Assembly (NCBI RefSeq): GCF_002873455.1
Contig: NZ_MCUN01000001.1
Span: 248,001-312,000 of the forward strand
Reading direction: 5' to 3'
DNA: 64,000 nucleotides
From: Vibrio splendidus
GTDB lineage: Bacteria > Pseudomonadota > Gammaproteobacteria > Enterobacterales > Vibrionaceae
This document shows, piece after piece, positions 8,768-18,963 of the stretch. The translations under genes and the position numbers were made by a program. Within the stretch, counting starts at the first letter, position 1, and every line of letters starts with the position of its first letter. The notes under the pieces were generated by a model, which ran no database searches, was not told where the DNA came from, and saw only the letters and a program-made list of their open reading frames with translations.

Positions 8768-10387
8768 TTAAGCATACGCCTCTCGAAGGCGTTTCTTATT
8801 CACTTTGCCGACAGGTGTCTTGGGCAATGAATCGACAAATTTGATTAAATCTGGGATTTTGTAATCAGCTACGCCACAATCACGTAGGAAATATTTTAGT
8901 TTGAAGGGATTTATGTCTGCCCCTTCGACTTTAACGATTACAGCGCAACTTCGTTCTCCTAAGTAGTCGTCAGGTATCGCGATGAGAGCGGCATCATGAA
9001 CCCCATCGTGTCGAATTAGGTGGTTTTCGACCTCTTCTGCTGCAATCTTTTCCCCCCCTCGGTTAATCTGGTCTTTATCTCGCCCTGTTACAATGATATT
9101 ACCGTCCTTAGTCTGTTTAACTATGTCACCAGTGTGATAAAACCCTTGCTGGTCGAATGAAAGATGGTTGTGTTCTTTTGCTTGGTAATAGCCGCGAATG
9201 GTGTAAGGACCTTGAGTGAGAAGAAAACCTTCCTCTCCGCAGGATACTGACTCCCCCTCTTCATTCACGATTTTAATCCGATCATGTTGTGAAATAGGGC
9301 GTCCTTGGGTAGAGACAATAACTTCCATAGGATCATCTAATCTAGTGTAGTTCACTAGCCCTTCAGCCATACCAAAGACTTGTTGAAGCTGACAACCTAA
9401 CTTGTTTGGTAGGTCTGTAGCCGCCGTTTGGCTAAACTTAGCGCCACCGACTTGAACTAACTTTAAGCTTGAAAGATCATGAGTAGTGGATTGAGCCTGC
9501 TCCATCCACAGCAGTGCTAGTGGGGGAACTAAGCCCGAAACGGTAATTTTATGCTCTTCAATTAGTTTAAACGCTGATTTTGGGGTAGGGTCATGCGTAA
9601 GAACAACCGTACCTCCAGCGAAAAAGACCCCTAAAGCTCCCGGTGAACTTAATGGGAAATTATGTGCAACCGGCAGCGCACATAAGTAGCGAGTGTTTTC
9701 AGTAAACTTACAGATAGTGTTACTGCCAATCACGCTATAAGCATAGTCATTGTGGGTTCGAGGTATCAGTTTTGGAGTACCGGTTGTTCCACCTGACAAT
9801 TGGAAAAATGCCAGTTCAGATGCTTTTGCTTCTTGCTTATCGTCGGGTTGTCCCGTGACATCATCAAGCGATGTGAACCTTGGGTCTGCCAAGTCCGTAG
9901 CATCACAGCGAACGATGATATGTTCTAATTCATTACTTTCATCTAACACTTGCTTAGCTAAGGCTTGGTAATTAAAGCCAGTATGTTTCCCATCTACAAT
10001 GTAAGCTTTGGCTTTGGCGTGTTGGCAAAAATAAGATACTTCCGAGAAGCGATGAGCGGGAAGAGCTAAAACGGGTCGAATACCTTTCTGTAACAAGGCA
10101 AAGTAGCAGAAATAGAATTCGGCTACGTTTGTCATTTGTAATACGACATTGTCGCCTTTCATTAACCCTAAAGACTGAAAACCTGAAGCCATTTGAGACA
10201 CTCTCTCTGCGGCTTGTAAATAGCTAAATTGACGCTCACCACAGATCAGAGCCATGTTGTTACCACACCGCTTAACTGAGTGCTGAAAATGATCGAAAAG
10301 AGTTCTGTCTTGCCAATAACCTAGCTCTCTATACAAAGAAGCTTGGGGTGTTGGCCAATCTGTATAATCCATATGTTCATTCGACAT
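8768..10387 (-). CDS. vibE: VibE-like 2,3-dihydroxybenzoate-AMP ligase
   Basis: A 539-residue stand-alone aryl-acid adenylating enzyme of the EntE/DhbE family. It has [22 protein letters not shown] and GKVNKK. The substrate loop reads HNFPLSSPG, with Ser248 where DhbE has the Ser that contacts the 3-hydroxyl of DHB. This separates it from the Cys-type ligase at 4620-6275. It lies 11 bases after the isochorismate synthase gene on the same strand, so the pair forms an operon. It probably loads DHB on the VibB carrier domain. Confidence 0.9.
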   Translation of the reverse strand: MSNEHMDYTDWPTPQASLYRELGYWQDRTLFDHFQHSVKRCGNNMALICGERQFSYLQAAERVSQMASGFQSLGLMKGDNVVLQMTNVAEFYFCYFALLQKGIRPVLALPAHRFSEVSYFCQHAKAKAYIVDGKHTGFNYQALAKQVLDESNELEHIIVRCDATDLADPRFTSLDDVTGQPDDKQEAKASELAFFQLSGGTTGTPKLIPRTHNDYAYSVIGSNTICKFTENTRYLCALPVAHNFPLSSPGALGVFFAGGTVVLTHDPTPKSAFKLIEEHKITVSGLVPPLALLWMEQAQSTTHDLSSLKLVQVGGAKFSQTAATDLPNKLGCQLQQVFGMAEGLVNYTRLDDPMEVIVSTQGRPISQHDRIKIVNEEGESVSCGEEGFLLTQGPYTIRGYYQAKEHNHLSFDQQGFYHTGDIVKQTKDGNIIVTGRDKDQINRGGEKIAAEEVENHLIRHDGVHDAALIAIPDDYLGERSCAVIVKVEGADINPFKLKYFLRDCGVADYKIPDLIKFVDSLPKTPVGKVNKKRLREAYA

Positions 10388-10398
10388 TATGAGTCTAC

Positions 10399-11580
10399 CT
10401 ATGCCGTCAACATATCTTTAAGTTGGATACCTGCTGCCGTTAAGATGGTGTTCATTTTGGCACCAGTTTCATCCAGTTCGCTTTGTGGATGTGATTCATC
10501 AACAATACCTGCTCCAGCAAAAACTTTCATTTGTCGTTTTTGTACTTCAGCACAACGGATCGTCACTACCCACTCCCCATTACCTCTTGAATCACACCAA
10601 CCAACCATACCGGTAAAATACCCTCGGTCGAATTGCTCCAATTTTCGGATAGCTTCATACGCTTTCTGTCGCGGGTAACCGCAAACTGCAGGGGTAGGGT
10701 GTAATTCAGCAGCGACTTCCAACACATTAGTTTGAGGGTTATTGACTTGACCCTCTAGTACCGTGGAGAGATGAAGCATAGTTTTTGTTTCTATGACTGA
10801 TGGAATCATAGGTGTGTACAGGTTGTGGCAATACTTGCTCATCACACGCTCAACTTCTTCTACAACCAGGCCATGTTCGTGCAGATCTTTGTTGGTATTG
10901 AGCAATGAATTTGTAGAGCTTTTATTCTGTTCGTCCAGTTCAGAGCGTGGGCGCGATCCTGCGAGTGGGTTAGAGGTGAGATAACTGCCTTTTTTTGCAA
11001 CAAGGAGTTCTGGACTCGCCCCCATTAGCTTTTGGTTGTCATTAATATTCGCTGCGAACGTATAGCCTTTCGAGTTGATTGATAACAGATTACGAAGCAA
11101 AGTTTGCTGCTGAATATCAGCGTCTGTTTCTACTTCAATAGCCCGAGAAAGAACCACTTTAGAAAGCTCTGTGTTGGCAAACATGTCAAGAAGGTCGGAT
11201 ACCCCTTGCTTATAATGGTTACCGGTTGGGGAAGAGATGACGTGCGCATCGGCAGAAGAAAGCGGATTTGAGTGTAAGGATCTTGTACTACTAGAGATGA
11301 ATAATTGCTCTGGGATAATAAATTTAGTTGGGTTTTCTTCGTTAAATGGGACGACACCAAATAACACTGGATTATCGGCTTCTGATTTTTTAGCCGCCTG
11401 GAGCATTTCGTTCGCCTTCTCGGCTAGCTCTGAAAATGCAATAGGCTGGTGGAACTCATTTTCAATACCTTTACCCATCATCGTATTACTGGGAGAAGCG
11501 AAGAAAAATGGAGATGACAATAGCTCTCTATCTAGCAGAACACTTGCCATTTTTGAATAGCCAATGACTTCACGTTTCAT
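10399..11580 (-). CDS. vibC: VibC-like isochorismate synthase
   Basis: A 393-residue chorismate-utilising enzyme of the EntC/DhbC/MenF family, converting chorismate to isochorismate. Family motifs near the end include [21 protein letters not shown] and [22 protein letters not shown] ribosome site sits before the ATG. It is the first gene of an operon with VibE and is divergent from VibA, with a Fur-like site between. Its product feeds both the isochorismatase (DHB branch) and the PchB-like lyase (salicylate branch). A bifunctional salicylate synthase such as Irp9 is less likely because a separate lyase is present. Confidence 0.9.
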   Translation of the reverse strand: MKREVIGYSKMASVLLDRELLSSPFFFASPSNTMMGKGIENEFHQPIAFSELAEKANEMLQAAKKSEADNPVLFGVVPFNEENPTKFIIPEQLFISSSTRSLHSNPLSSADAHVISSPTGNHYKQGVSDLLDMFANTELSKVVLSRAIEVETDADIQQQTLLRNLLSINSKGYTFAANINDNQKLMGASPELLVAKKGSYLTSNPLAGSRPRSELDEQNKSSTNSLLNTNKDLHEHGLVVEEVERVMSKYCHNLYTPMIPSVIETKTMLHLSTVLEGQVNNPQTNVLEVAAELHPTPAVCGYPRQKAYEAIRKLEQFDRGYFTGMVGWCDSRGNGEWVVTIRCAEVQKRQMKVFAGAGIVDESHPQSELDETGAKMNTILTAAGIQLKDMLTA

Positions 11581-11722
11581 AACAGGTCCCTCTTTATGTA
11601 TAGATCGTTATGACGATGTGCAATTACTTACATTGATGTTCTTAAAGGAACTCATTTGTCATGCACTTCATCGGGTTGCTTATTTTGGTCAGTAAGATTA
11701 CATTTACATTTATTTAAATGCT

Positions 11723-11741
11723 AATGATAATGATTTCTATT
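11723..11741. promoter_or_regulatory. Fur-box-like site between vibC and vibA
   Basis: AATGATAATGATTTCTATT matches the Fur palindrome at about 17 of 19 positions, in the divergent promoter region of the isochorismate synthase and DHB dehydrogenase genes. Confidence 0.75.
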
Positions 11742-11851
11742 TAATATAATTCATCATTATTGAAGGCTGCTCACATTCTTCGATTTTTGTTTTATGTAAA
11801 TGTATACAAAAGTCGCAATTTTGATCGTTTATTATTCGGTTGTTTAGGTAT

Positions 11852-12637
11852 ATGGAAAGATTTCTTGAAGGACAATTAGTGTTATTAACGGGTGCTGCAA
11901 AAGGTATTGGTTTTAGCACGTTAGAGAGTTTGTTGGACTCGGGAGCTAAGGTGCTCGCTACGGATATTGATAGCCAACTCCTCGCGACTAAATCTGAATC
12001 TCTAGCGAGAAAGTATCCAGATCAGCTCTGGGTTGAACCGTTGGATCTGTCAAAACCTGAGTTAGTAAAACAGAGTATTTATCATTGGGTAGCAGAGTAC
12101 GGTGAGTTTGACCACTTAGTGAGTTGTGCTGGTATTCTTCATTTAGGTGCGCTATGTGATATGTCATTCGAGCAGATAGAAAACACATTTATGGTCAATT
12201 CGTTTGGTGCTCTAGCCACAATGCAGGCGGTATCTAAGTGTATGAAAGCTCGGGGGAAGGGGAATATGGTTGTTGTCGGTTCGAATGCTGCTAATACTCC
12301 TAGAGCAAATATGGGGGCTTATGCAGCATCTAAGTCGGCGTTACACATGTTTGTAAAATCCATTGGTATTGAACTCGCGCCTTTGGGGATTCGTTGCAAT
12401 ATTGTGAGCCCAGGGTCTACACGTACAGAAATGCAATTGCAACTTTGGAATGAGAATTATGGTGAGGAGCAGGTCATTGCTGGTGATGCAACGCAGTTTC
12501 GTCTAGGCATTCCGCTCAACAAGATTGCTGAACCCAAAGATATTGCTCAATCGATATTGTTTCTGATGTCTAATGCAGCTAATCATATCACTATGCATGA
12601 CTTGCGAATTGATGGTGGTGCAACGCTCGATAACTAG
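11852..12637 (+). CDS. vibA: VibA-like 2,3-dihydro-2,3-dihydroxybenzoate dehydrogenase
   Basis: A 261-residue short-chain dehydrogenase of the EntA/VibA kind. It oxidises 2,3-dihydro-DHB to DHB with NAD+. The nucleotide-binding TGAAKGIG lies near residue 14, and YAASKSAL gives the catalytic Tyr and Lys. Generic SDR identity is certain; the EntA role rests on the neighbours. A TTG codon 12 bases upstream is in frame, but ATG 11852 gives the usual EntA start (MERFLEGQLVLLTG). The ribosome site is weak. It is divergent from vibC-vibE. Confidence 0.87.
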   Translation: MERFLEGQLVLLTGAAKGIGFSTLESLLDSGAKVLATDIDSQLLATKSESLARKYPDQLWVEPLDLSKPELVKQSIYHWVAEYGEFDHLVSCAGILHLGALCDMSFEQIENTFMVNSFGALATMQAVSKCMKARGKGNMVVVGSNAANTPRANMGAYAASKSALHMFVKSIGIELAPLGIRCNIVSPGSTRTEMQLQLWNENYGEEQVIAGDATQFRLGIPLNKIAEPKDIAQSILFLMSNAANHITMHDLRIDGGATLDN

Positions 12638-12649
12638 ACATCATAGAGT

Positions 12650-12680
12650 TATATGGCGCGCATGCGCCATATAAAATTTT
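12650..12680. terminator. Palindromic terminator between vibA and DAHP synthase
   Basis: TATATGGCGC pairs with GCGCCATATA around GCAT, followed by AAATTTT. It is placed between convergent genes. Confidence 0.82.
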
Positions 12681-12683
12681 AGG

Positions 12684-13754
12684 TTAAGCGACCGTCGATA
12701 ATTTCTTATGAGTTGCCTCTACCATTGCATTTGCAAAGACATCGAGAATTGCAACGGTATCTGCCCAGTTTAGACATTCATCAGTGATGGATTGACCTCT
12801 GATTAGTGGCGTCGCATCAATATTTTGCGCCCCTCCGACTAAGAAGCTTTCAGACATAACGCCGGCGATGTACTGCTCTCCTGAAATGATTTGCTCTGCA
12901 ATGTTTCGGGCTACATTGAGTTGATTTTTGGCAATTTTCAGACTGTTCCCATGACTACAATCAATGATGATTCGGGGGTTAAGGCCGTTTAATTCTAATT
13001 GTTTTGTTACATCACAGACGTGTACGTTAGTATAGTTTGGCTGTTTTCCGCCACGTAAAATGATATGTCCGTTAGGGTTGCCATGTGTCATTGCAGACAT
13101 GGGTGTATTACCAAAACCAGAGACATAAACTAGGTGAGGAGATTTCGCGGCGTGAATTGCGTCAATCGCGATCGTTACATTGCCATCCGTTCCATTCTTA
13201 AACCCAATAGGGCACGGGATACCTGAAGCCATTTGTCTGTGTGTTTGAGACTCAGTGGTTCTTGCTCCAATAGCGCCCCAACAAATTAAATCAGATACAT
13301 ATGGGTACACGGTGGTGTCTAAAAACTCGGTTGCCGTTGCAAGCTTTAGATCAACAACATCTTTTAAGAATTTTCTTGCGACAAACAGCCCCTTGCTCAT
13401 CTTATGGCTATTGTCTAAATCGGGATCGACAATGAGCCCTTTCCAACCGACGCGGGTTCGTGGTTTTTCAAAATAGGTTCGCATGACGATCAAGAGCTGG
13501 TTACGATATTTGTTCTGTAGTTCGGCCAACTTACGAGCATACTCTAAAGCAGCCTCTGGGTCGTGGATGGAGCAAGGTCCAATGATAACGAGCAGACGGT
13601 TATCTTTCCCATTTAAAATTTCTGTGATTTCGAATCTTTTATCACGGATAAATCGTTCACTTTTTTCGTCTAGAGTGATTTCACTCGTTACATCAATCAC
13701 ACTCGGCAGTGGCTCTATCGTGGTTGAATTAAGTTGCTTCTCTAATTCTTGCAT
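12684..13754 (-). CDS. 3-deoxy-7-phosphoheptulonate (DAHP) synthase, siderophore-linked
   Basis: A 356-residue class I (AroF/G/H type) DAHP synthase, the first step of the shikimate pathway. Motifs include IIGPCSIHDP, MRTYFEKPRT, WGAIGARTTESQ and IIDCSHGNS. An AGGAGG ribosome site precedes the ATG, and a perfect Fur palindrome lies about 90 bases upstream. Its place inside the island suggests it raises chorismate supply under iron starvation, as proposed for VabG in the vanchrobactin locus. Whether it escapes aromatic amino-acid feedback cannot be judged by eye. Confidence 0.93.
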   Translation of the reverse strand: MQELEKQLNSTTIEPLPSVIDVTSEITLDEKSERFIRDKRFEITEILNGKDNRLLVIIGPCSIHDPEAALEYARKLAELQNKYRNQLLIVMRTYFEKPRTRVGWKGLIVDPDLDNSHKMSKGLFVARKFLKDVVDLKLATATEFLDTTVYPYVSDLICWGAIGARTTESQTHRQMASGIPCPIGFKNGTDGNVTIAIDAIHAAKSPHLVYVSGFGNTPMSAMTHGNPNGHIILRGGKQPNYTNVHVCDVTKQLELNGLNPRIIIDCSHGNSLKIAKNQLNVARNIAEQIISGEQYIAGVMSESFLVGGAQNIDATPLIRGQSITDECLNWADTVAILDVFANAMVEATHKKLSTVA

Positions 13755-13842
13755 CCTTCCTCCTAAAACAAGTGTTCCTTGATGTTATGGCTTCATCAAA
13801 TGCGCGATCCAGGTATGATTTGGAAAACATTTAATTTCAATA

Positions 13843-13861
13843 AATGATAATTATTATCATT
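13843..13861. promoter_or_regulatory. Perfect Fur-box palindrome
   Basis: AATGATAATTATTATCATT is a perfect 9-1-9 inverted repeat and an exact match to AATGANAATNATTNTCATT. It lies before the DAHP synthase gene. Confidence 0.88.
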
Positions 13862-13980
13862 TGATTTTGAGGATTATTGAAATAGGAGCTAGGTGTTGTC
13901 AAGCTTATTGTTGGGTGATGTAGTGAGATCACCCCCAATACAATCAGTACATCAACTCATATTATTTGGTATTAAATAAA

Positions 13981-13999
13981 AATGATAACGCTTATCATT
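13981..13999. promoter_or_regulatory. Fur-box palindrome before the first NRPS gene
   Basis: AATGATAACGCTTATCATT has perfect 8-bp arms and two mismatches to the Fur consensus, 73 bases before the NRPS ATG. Confidence 0.8.
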
Positions 14000-14071
14000 A
14001 ATGTTTGAGTTTATTCTTAAGCTGGTGTATTACATTAGTTTAATAAGCCTCGTGGCACATTAAATGGATGA

Positions 14072-17000
14072 ATGAGTGTGGAAATGAAGATGAGAGAATT
14101 GACGACTGTACAGGCTGCTTATTATGTCGGTAGGCAAACAGGCCAATCGATGGGAGGCGTAGCGGCTCATATTTATGCTGAATTTGATGGTGAAAATATC
14201 GACTCAGAAAAATTGGCAAGTGCGGTGAGGAAGTTGTACATCAATCATCCTATGTTACGGATGAAAGTTACTTCTGGTGGTCAACAAACCATCGCTCCTT
14301 TATCTTCTGTTCATCAACTTATCATTGATGATATTGAACACCTTTCACCATCGGCTACCCGTGACTTTTTAATAGAGAAGCGCACTGCTATTACTGACCA
14401 GAAACTGGATTTAGACAATGGGCAGGCCGCGCAGATCGGTATCACACGTCATTCTAAAGTGCAGTGCCGTTTGCATATAGACGTAGACATGATTGCTGTG
14501 GATGCACAGAGCTTCCGAATCTTAGTCGAAGAGTTGGCTAAGCTCTATAGCGATGAACATCAAGGCAACGAGACACAAGAGAAGAATTCGTTCTTTGAAT
14601 ATTTAGATAAACAAGCGGCGGACAATTACCTCGTAGCTAAACGACAGTCTGATAAGACATGGTGGCAACAACGATTACCAGACATCGCTGGAGCACCTGA
14701 GTTTCCGTATGTTAATGGGGATATTGATCGTCAGCATGGGCACAGTCAGCGGTTCACACATCAGTTGACTCAAGAGCAACGGTCTTCGATCGAAGAGTTA
14801 GCCAAGAAACACCACTTAACCTTAACCCAACTTTTTCTAACGCTTTTCTCTCAAGCCGTAGGTAGCTCTTGTAACAGCCCTAATTTTCGATTGAATGTGC
14901 CGACTTTTCACCGCGGTTTCTATACGAACGATGCAGAGACAACGATAGGTGATTTCTCGAACTTGCTGATCTACAGCGCTAGCTTGAAAGCTCAAGAATC
15001 AACGCTTAATCATTGTCGTCGTACTGCCAATCAACTGAACCAATTACTCAACCATGAAAGCTATTCTGGTGTAACGGTGATGCGAGATTTATCGCGTTAC
15101 TATGGGACCGTGCAAGCATCGCCTATCGTATTTACATCGGGAATGGATGTTGAAGGTGATGATTTATTCTCTGAGGCAGTCACAAAAGTCTTCGGAAAAA
15201 TGAACTGGGTAATCTCTCAAGGTGCTCAGGTTACATTAGATGCACAAATCGCGCCTGCGTACGAAGGTATTTTTGTCAATTGGGATGTGCGAATGGACGT
15301 GTTCCCTAAAGGCTTTGTCGATACCTTGTTTAACAAGTTTATTGCGATTGTTCAATCTTTAGCTGATGAACCTAATAGCATACATAACTCTTTGGAAAGT
15401 ACGCTCGCTCAGTTAGGTTATGCATGTCCTTCGTTACCCTTAGTTACCTCTTGTCCAAAGCCTTTAACAGAGCTACAAAAATCTTACCTACTCGGTCGCT
15501 CTACTCATATCCCTATGGGTGGCACTGCGATGCATGAATTCCGGGAATACCGAGGGAAAATAGAATCGAGCTTAGTTGAGTCTCGCCTCGAATCATTGGT
15601 AAAAAAGTACGATGCGTTACGGATGCACATCGATGAGAACAAGCTTGTTCAGCAGGTGTCGTCTAAGGTGACTTTGAATTTTGACTCCCATGACTTTCGA
15701 CACTTGTCGATTGAGCAAGCGCTAGAGAGAGTTGGTAAAATTCGTCAAGTGAGTAATCACACGATGCACGACCTGTCGAAGTCGCCATGGCGTGTTTCTG
15801 TTATTCAATTGCCTGACTCTGATATCGGTTATCAGACCATTGTCTTTACCAGTTTTGATGCATTAATTGTTGATGGTAGAACACACTCCCTGATTCTTTC
15901 TGAATTATTGAAAAAGAATAGCGGGCATTTGCATGAGCTCTGTGCTAACAGCGCTGAGACCAATCACTTTGATAGTGAACATGACACTGCCAAAAGGGAG
16001 GCAGATATGTCGTTCTGGCAAAGTAAGCTTGACCCAGAGTGCGCGCCACCTTCACTTCCATGGAAACAGCGATTGGATCATATAAAGGCTTCGCGTTACC
16101 AGCGAGAAAGCATTGTTATAGACAAAACTGCATTAACTCAGTTAACGATGGCGAGTGCAGCCAACAGCTTGTTTTTGAACTCAGCACTTTCTGCTCTTGT
16201 TCTTGAAGGGATGTCGTATTGGACGACAGAACAAGAGATGAGAGTTGGTTTTCCGGTAGCGATCCCACAAAGCGATCAACCTCTTGGTAATGGTTCGACG
16301 TTCGTGATTTTGGAGTACCGAAAGAATAAAGGCAGCTTGCTAGAGCGAGCACAGGGTATGCAAAATGATATGTTTGAGGCGCTTGATCATCTCGACTTTT
16401 CTGGTGTTGATATCAATCGTCAGTTAATGACTTCGCGAACCAGTTCATTGGCTTTACCTGTTGTAGTGACGAATGGTCTAACTTGGGATGCATTATCCGA
16501 TGACGATGAACTCGTCTTCTTTGATGGTATAACCCAAACCCCTCAAGTCGCGTTAGATATCCGCCTTAATTTTGATGAAAGGCGAAATCTAGTATTGAGT
16601 TTTGACTATGCGGTTGACGCACTAGATAAACGAGTGGTTGTCTCCATACTTGAATCGATAGAGCGTCACATTGAGACCGTATGTGAGACCCATGATTTTG
16701 ACATCCCTTCACATAAGGTACTCAACCTTGAACACTATAAATTGAACTGTGATGTAAAAGAGTTTGAATGCTCCAAGTTCTTATCCAAGATAGCGCGTAA
16801 TCTTGCGGAAAATGCGAGTGATGATATCGCGGTCATTTGTGGTGAACGGCATATCAGCTACAAGGCATTTGGGGAGGACGTCCATAAGGTGATGCAGCAT
16901 ATTGCTCACCTTGGCTTGAAGCAAGGTGATGTGTTGGCCATCTGTTTGCCAAAGAGCCCTGAGCATTTAGTGATGACGATTGCCTGTTCATTGTCAGGGA

Positions 17001-18583
17001 TTATATGGGTGCCTATCGATGCTTCATCACCAGAAGAGCGTTTGGATTACCTACTGAGTAATTGCAATGCCAATTTAGTGGTAACTAACCAAACGTCACA
17101 GCGTAAAAATTCAGTGCTCTATCAAGCACTATTGCAACCTGTTGAGCAGGCTTATCCATCACTCTCCAATACGGACTTAGAGGTGCTTAGTCAAAGTGAG
17201 CATGGTGCTTATTATCTGTATACATCGGGAACAACAGGTAAACCTAAATGCGTTGTAGTGAACAGCAGAGCAACTTCCAATGTCATCGGGGAAACGTGTA
17301 AAGCTTGGCAAATAACGTCTGAAGATGTGTTGATGTGCGTAACGCCGTTCCATCATGATCTCTCTGTGTTTGATATTTATGCTTCGTTTACTTGCGGGGC
17401 AACCATTGTATTACCAGAGGCTGGTGAAGAAAAAGACGCGATTCGTTGGAATCAATTGGTTGAGAAGCACCGTATTACTATTTGGCAGTCAGTTCCGGCA
17501 TTGATGGAAATGTTGTTGTCTTGTATGCAGGGTGAAAAACTCAAATCTCTACGCTTAGTTTGCCAAGGGGGGGATTACGTTAAACCTAAAACGATTGATG
17601 AACTTAGAGCGCTGGAGCAAGATATTCGCCTTGTCTCAATTGGTGGTCCTACCGAAACCACGATATGGAGTATCTGGCACTTTGTCACCGACGAAGACAA
17701 ATCGGTTATTCCTTATGGCAGGCCTTTCCCTGCAAATCAGTACTTTATTATGGATGGATTGGGTAAACATGTTCCACAAGGAGTAGCAGGTCGGATCATG
17801 ACAGTAGGAGTAAACCTTGCGTCAGGGTATTTATCTGATGGAGAGCTTACACAAACTGATTTTGTGACGATAATTGATGATCTAGGTAGTGAGGTCAGAG
17901 CGTTTAGAACCGGTGATCTAGGCTATTATCGTGAAGATGGCACCATTATTTTTGCTGGTCGGGTTAATGGCTATGTGAAGGTTAGGGGCGTCCGTGTGTC
18001 GTTACCCGATATTGAGAAAGAGTTAAATCGCTGCCCACTGATTGAGCAAGTTTTGATTGTAGACTATACCGAACGTAATGGAGACGTAGCGTTAGGTGCG
18101 ATCTATAAAGTGGCGGATGGCCAAGTCGCTAATGCTGCTGCTCTTCGTGATTTTGCACAGCAATGCTTACCAAACTCCCATGTACCTTCTCAGTTACTTG
18201 AATTAGAGAAACTGCCTCTCTCTCGAAATGGAAAGTTTGACCGGATTCAAGCGCGGGAAGAGTTGGTTAGTTCAATGACTCAGATGGTGAGCTCTCCACA
18301 ACACGCTTCTGCTTCTGTTACTCAGAACAATGAGAAACAGAACAACGTTAAAACGACGTTAACGACATTAGAATTTGGGGTGATTATCGAAGCTTATGAG
18401 CAAGCAACGGGAAAACATTTAGAAGGTTTCAGTGAAGAGAGTGCGTTTCTGTCACTTGGTCTAAAGCCATCGCACCTAAAAGACGTTGCAGAGAAACTGA
18501 GTAAAACGTTTGAGCGTAAGGTGTTTACACGCAAGTTGATTAAATGTCGGAACGCTAAAGAGGTTGCCGACGAGATTTTATAA
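14072..18583 (+). CDS. NRPS, Cy-Cy-A-(degenerate carrier): N-terminal half of a VibF-type synthetase
   Basis: A 1503-residue NRPS whose layout matches the first half of VibF. Cyclisation domain 1 (about 10-440) has DMIAVDAQS at 139-147. Cyclisation domain 2 (about 465-890) has DALIVDGRT at 596-604. The adenylation domain (about 915-1400) has TSGTTGKPK near 1051, GGPTETTIW near 1191 and the catalytic lysine region SRNGKFD with Lys1388. The last 75 residues look like a carrier fold but read SLGLKPSH, with Pro1466 at the expected Ser site. VibF cyclises aryl-threonine to an oxazoline; the same chemistry is inferred. The eye-read specificity code (D, L, F, Q, C, G, I, I, W) is not a textbook Thr code. 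The usable carrier domains are on the second NRPS at 22269. Confidence 0.88.
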   Translation: MSVEMKMRELTTVQAAYYVGRQTGQSMGGVAAHIYAEFDGENIDSEKLASAVRKLYINHPMLRMKVTSGGQQTIAPLSSVHQLIIDDIEHLSPSATRDFLIEKRTAITDQKLDLDNGQAAQIGITRHSKVQCRLHIDVDMIAVDAQSFRILVEELAKLYSDEHQGNETQEKNSFFEYLDKQAADNYLVAKRQSDKTWWQQRLPDIAGAPEFPYVNGDIDRQHGHSQRFTHQLTQEQRSSIEELAKKHHLTLTQLFLTLFSQAVGSSCNSPNFRLNVPTFHRGFYTNDAETTIGDFSNLLIYSASLKAQESTLNHCRRTANQLNQLLNHESYSGVTVMRDLSRYYGTVQASPIVFTSGMDVEGDDLFSEAVTKVFGKMNWVISQGAQVTLDAQIAPAYEGIFVNWDVRMDVFPKGFVDTLFNKFIAIVQSLADEPNSIHNSLESTLAQLGYACPSLPLVTSCPKPLTELQKSYLLGRSTHIPMGGTAMHEFREYRGKIESSLVESRLESLVKKYDALRMHIDENKLVQQVSSKVTLNFDSHDFRHLSIEQALERVGKIRQVSNHTMHDLSKSPWRVSVIQLPDSDIGYQTIVFTSFDALIVDGRTHSLILSELLKKNSGHLHELCANSAETNHFDSEHDTAKREADMSFWQSKLDPECAPPSLPWKQRLDHIKASRYQRESIVIDKTALTQLTMASAANSLFLNSALSALVLEGMSYWTTEQEMRVGFPVAIPQSDQPLGNGSTFVILEYRKNKGSLLERAQGMQNDMFEALDHLDFSGVDINRQLMTSRTSSLALPVVVTNGLTWDALSDDDELVFFDGITQTPQVALDIRLNFDERRNLVLSFDYAVDALDKRVVVSILESIERHIETVCETHDFDIPSHKVLNLEHYKLNCDVKEFECSKFLSKIARNLAENASDDIAVICGERHISYKAFGEDVHKVMQHIAHLGLKQGDVLAICLPKSPEHLVMTIACSLSGIIWVPIDASSPEERLDYLLSNCNANLVVTNQTSQRKNSVLYQALLQPVEQAYPSLSNTDLEVLSQSEHGAYYLYTSGTTGKPKCVVVNSRATSNVIGETCKAWQITSEDVLMCVTPFHHDLSVFDIYASFTCGATIVLPEAGEEKDAIRWNQLVEKHRITIWQSVPALMEMLLSCMQGEKLKSLRLVCQGGDYVKPKTIDELRALEQDIRLVSIGGPTETTIWSIWHFVTDEDKSVIPYGRPFPANQYFIMDGLGKHVPQGVAGRIMTVGVNLASGYLSDGELTQTDFVTIIDDLGSEVRAFRTGDLGYYREDGTIIFAGRVNGYVKVRGVRVSLPDIEKELNRCPLIEQVLIVDYTERNGDVALGAIYKVADGQVANAAALRDFAQQCLPNSHVPSQLLELEKLPLSRNGKFDRIQAREELVSSMTQMVSSPQHASASVTQNNEKQNNVKTTLTTLEFGVIIEAYEQATGKHLEGFSEESAFLSLGLKPSHLKDVAEKLSKTFERKVFTRKLIKCRNAKEVADEIL

Positions 18584-18608
18584 TCACTCTAATAAGCCTC
18601 CCAGAGAA

Positions 18609-18631
18609 AGCCGAGCGTATAAAGTTCGGCT
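18609..18631 (+). terminator. Weak hairpin terminator candidate
   Basis: AGCCGA pairs with TCGGCT around an 11-base loop, followed by the T-rich ATTTCATTT. The stem is only 6 bp. Confidence 0.4.
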
Positions 18632-18857
18632 ATTTCATTTATACGGAGAGAGTGTTGTCCTGTTAGCCCGTTAAGTTAATTTTTTATTGGTCACGAAATG
18701 CAAAGGTTACTACATGTCGATTTAACAGTGCGACGTACGCTAGTTGGATTGTTTAAGTTATTTATTTATCAATCACTTAATATGAAATTATGTTAATGTA
18801 TCCGCTAGCGAGAACAGGATTTATCTTGATTGTTCTATATGAATATAGTTAGCATAT

Positions 18858-18880
18858 GCTTAATGGCTTAATGGCTTAAT
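18858..18880. repeat. Short tandem repeat, GCTTAATG almost three times
   Basis: GCTTAATG occurs twice in direct succession, then GCTTAAT. It lies about 85 bases before the binding-protein gene. No function can be assigned. Confidence 0.6.
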
Positions 18881-18963
18881 TCAGAAAAATTATTCAGACT
18901 CAAATTCCCAGTAGCAAGACCATTTAATTCACTAAACGCAGACCAAATGAAGTGTAAATAGTA

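Larger units (their letters stand above)
13755..14071. other. 317-base divergent intergenic region
   Basis: The region lies between the DAHP synthase gene (leftward) and the first NRPS gene (rightward). It holds two separate Fur-box-like palindromes, one nearer each gene, and no plausible ORF. Confidence 0.7.

Noticed and set aside
18858..18880. CRISPR-like or phase-variable repeat
   Set aside because: Only about three 8-bp units without spacers; no cas genes in the window.
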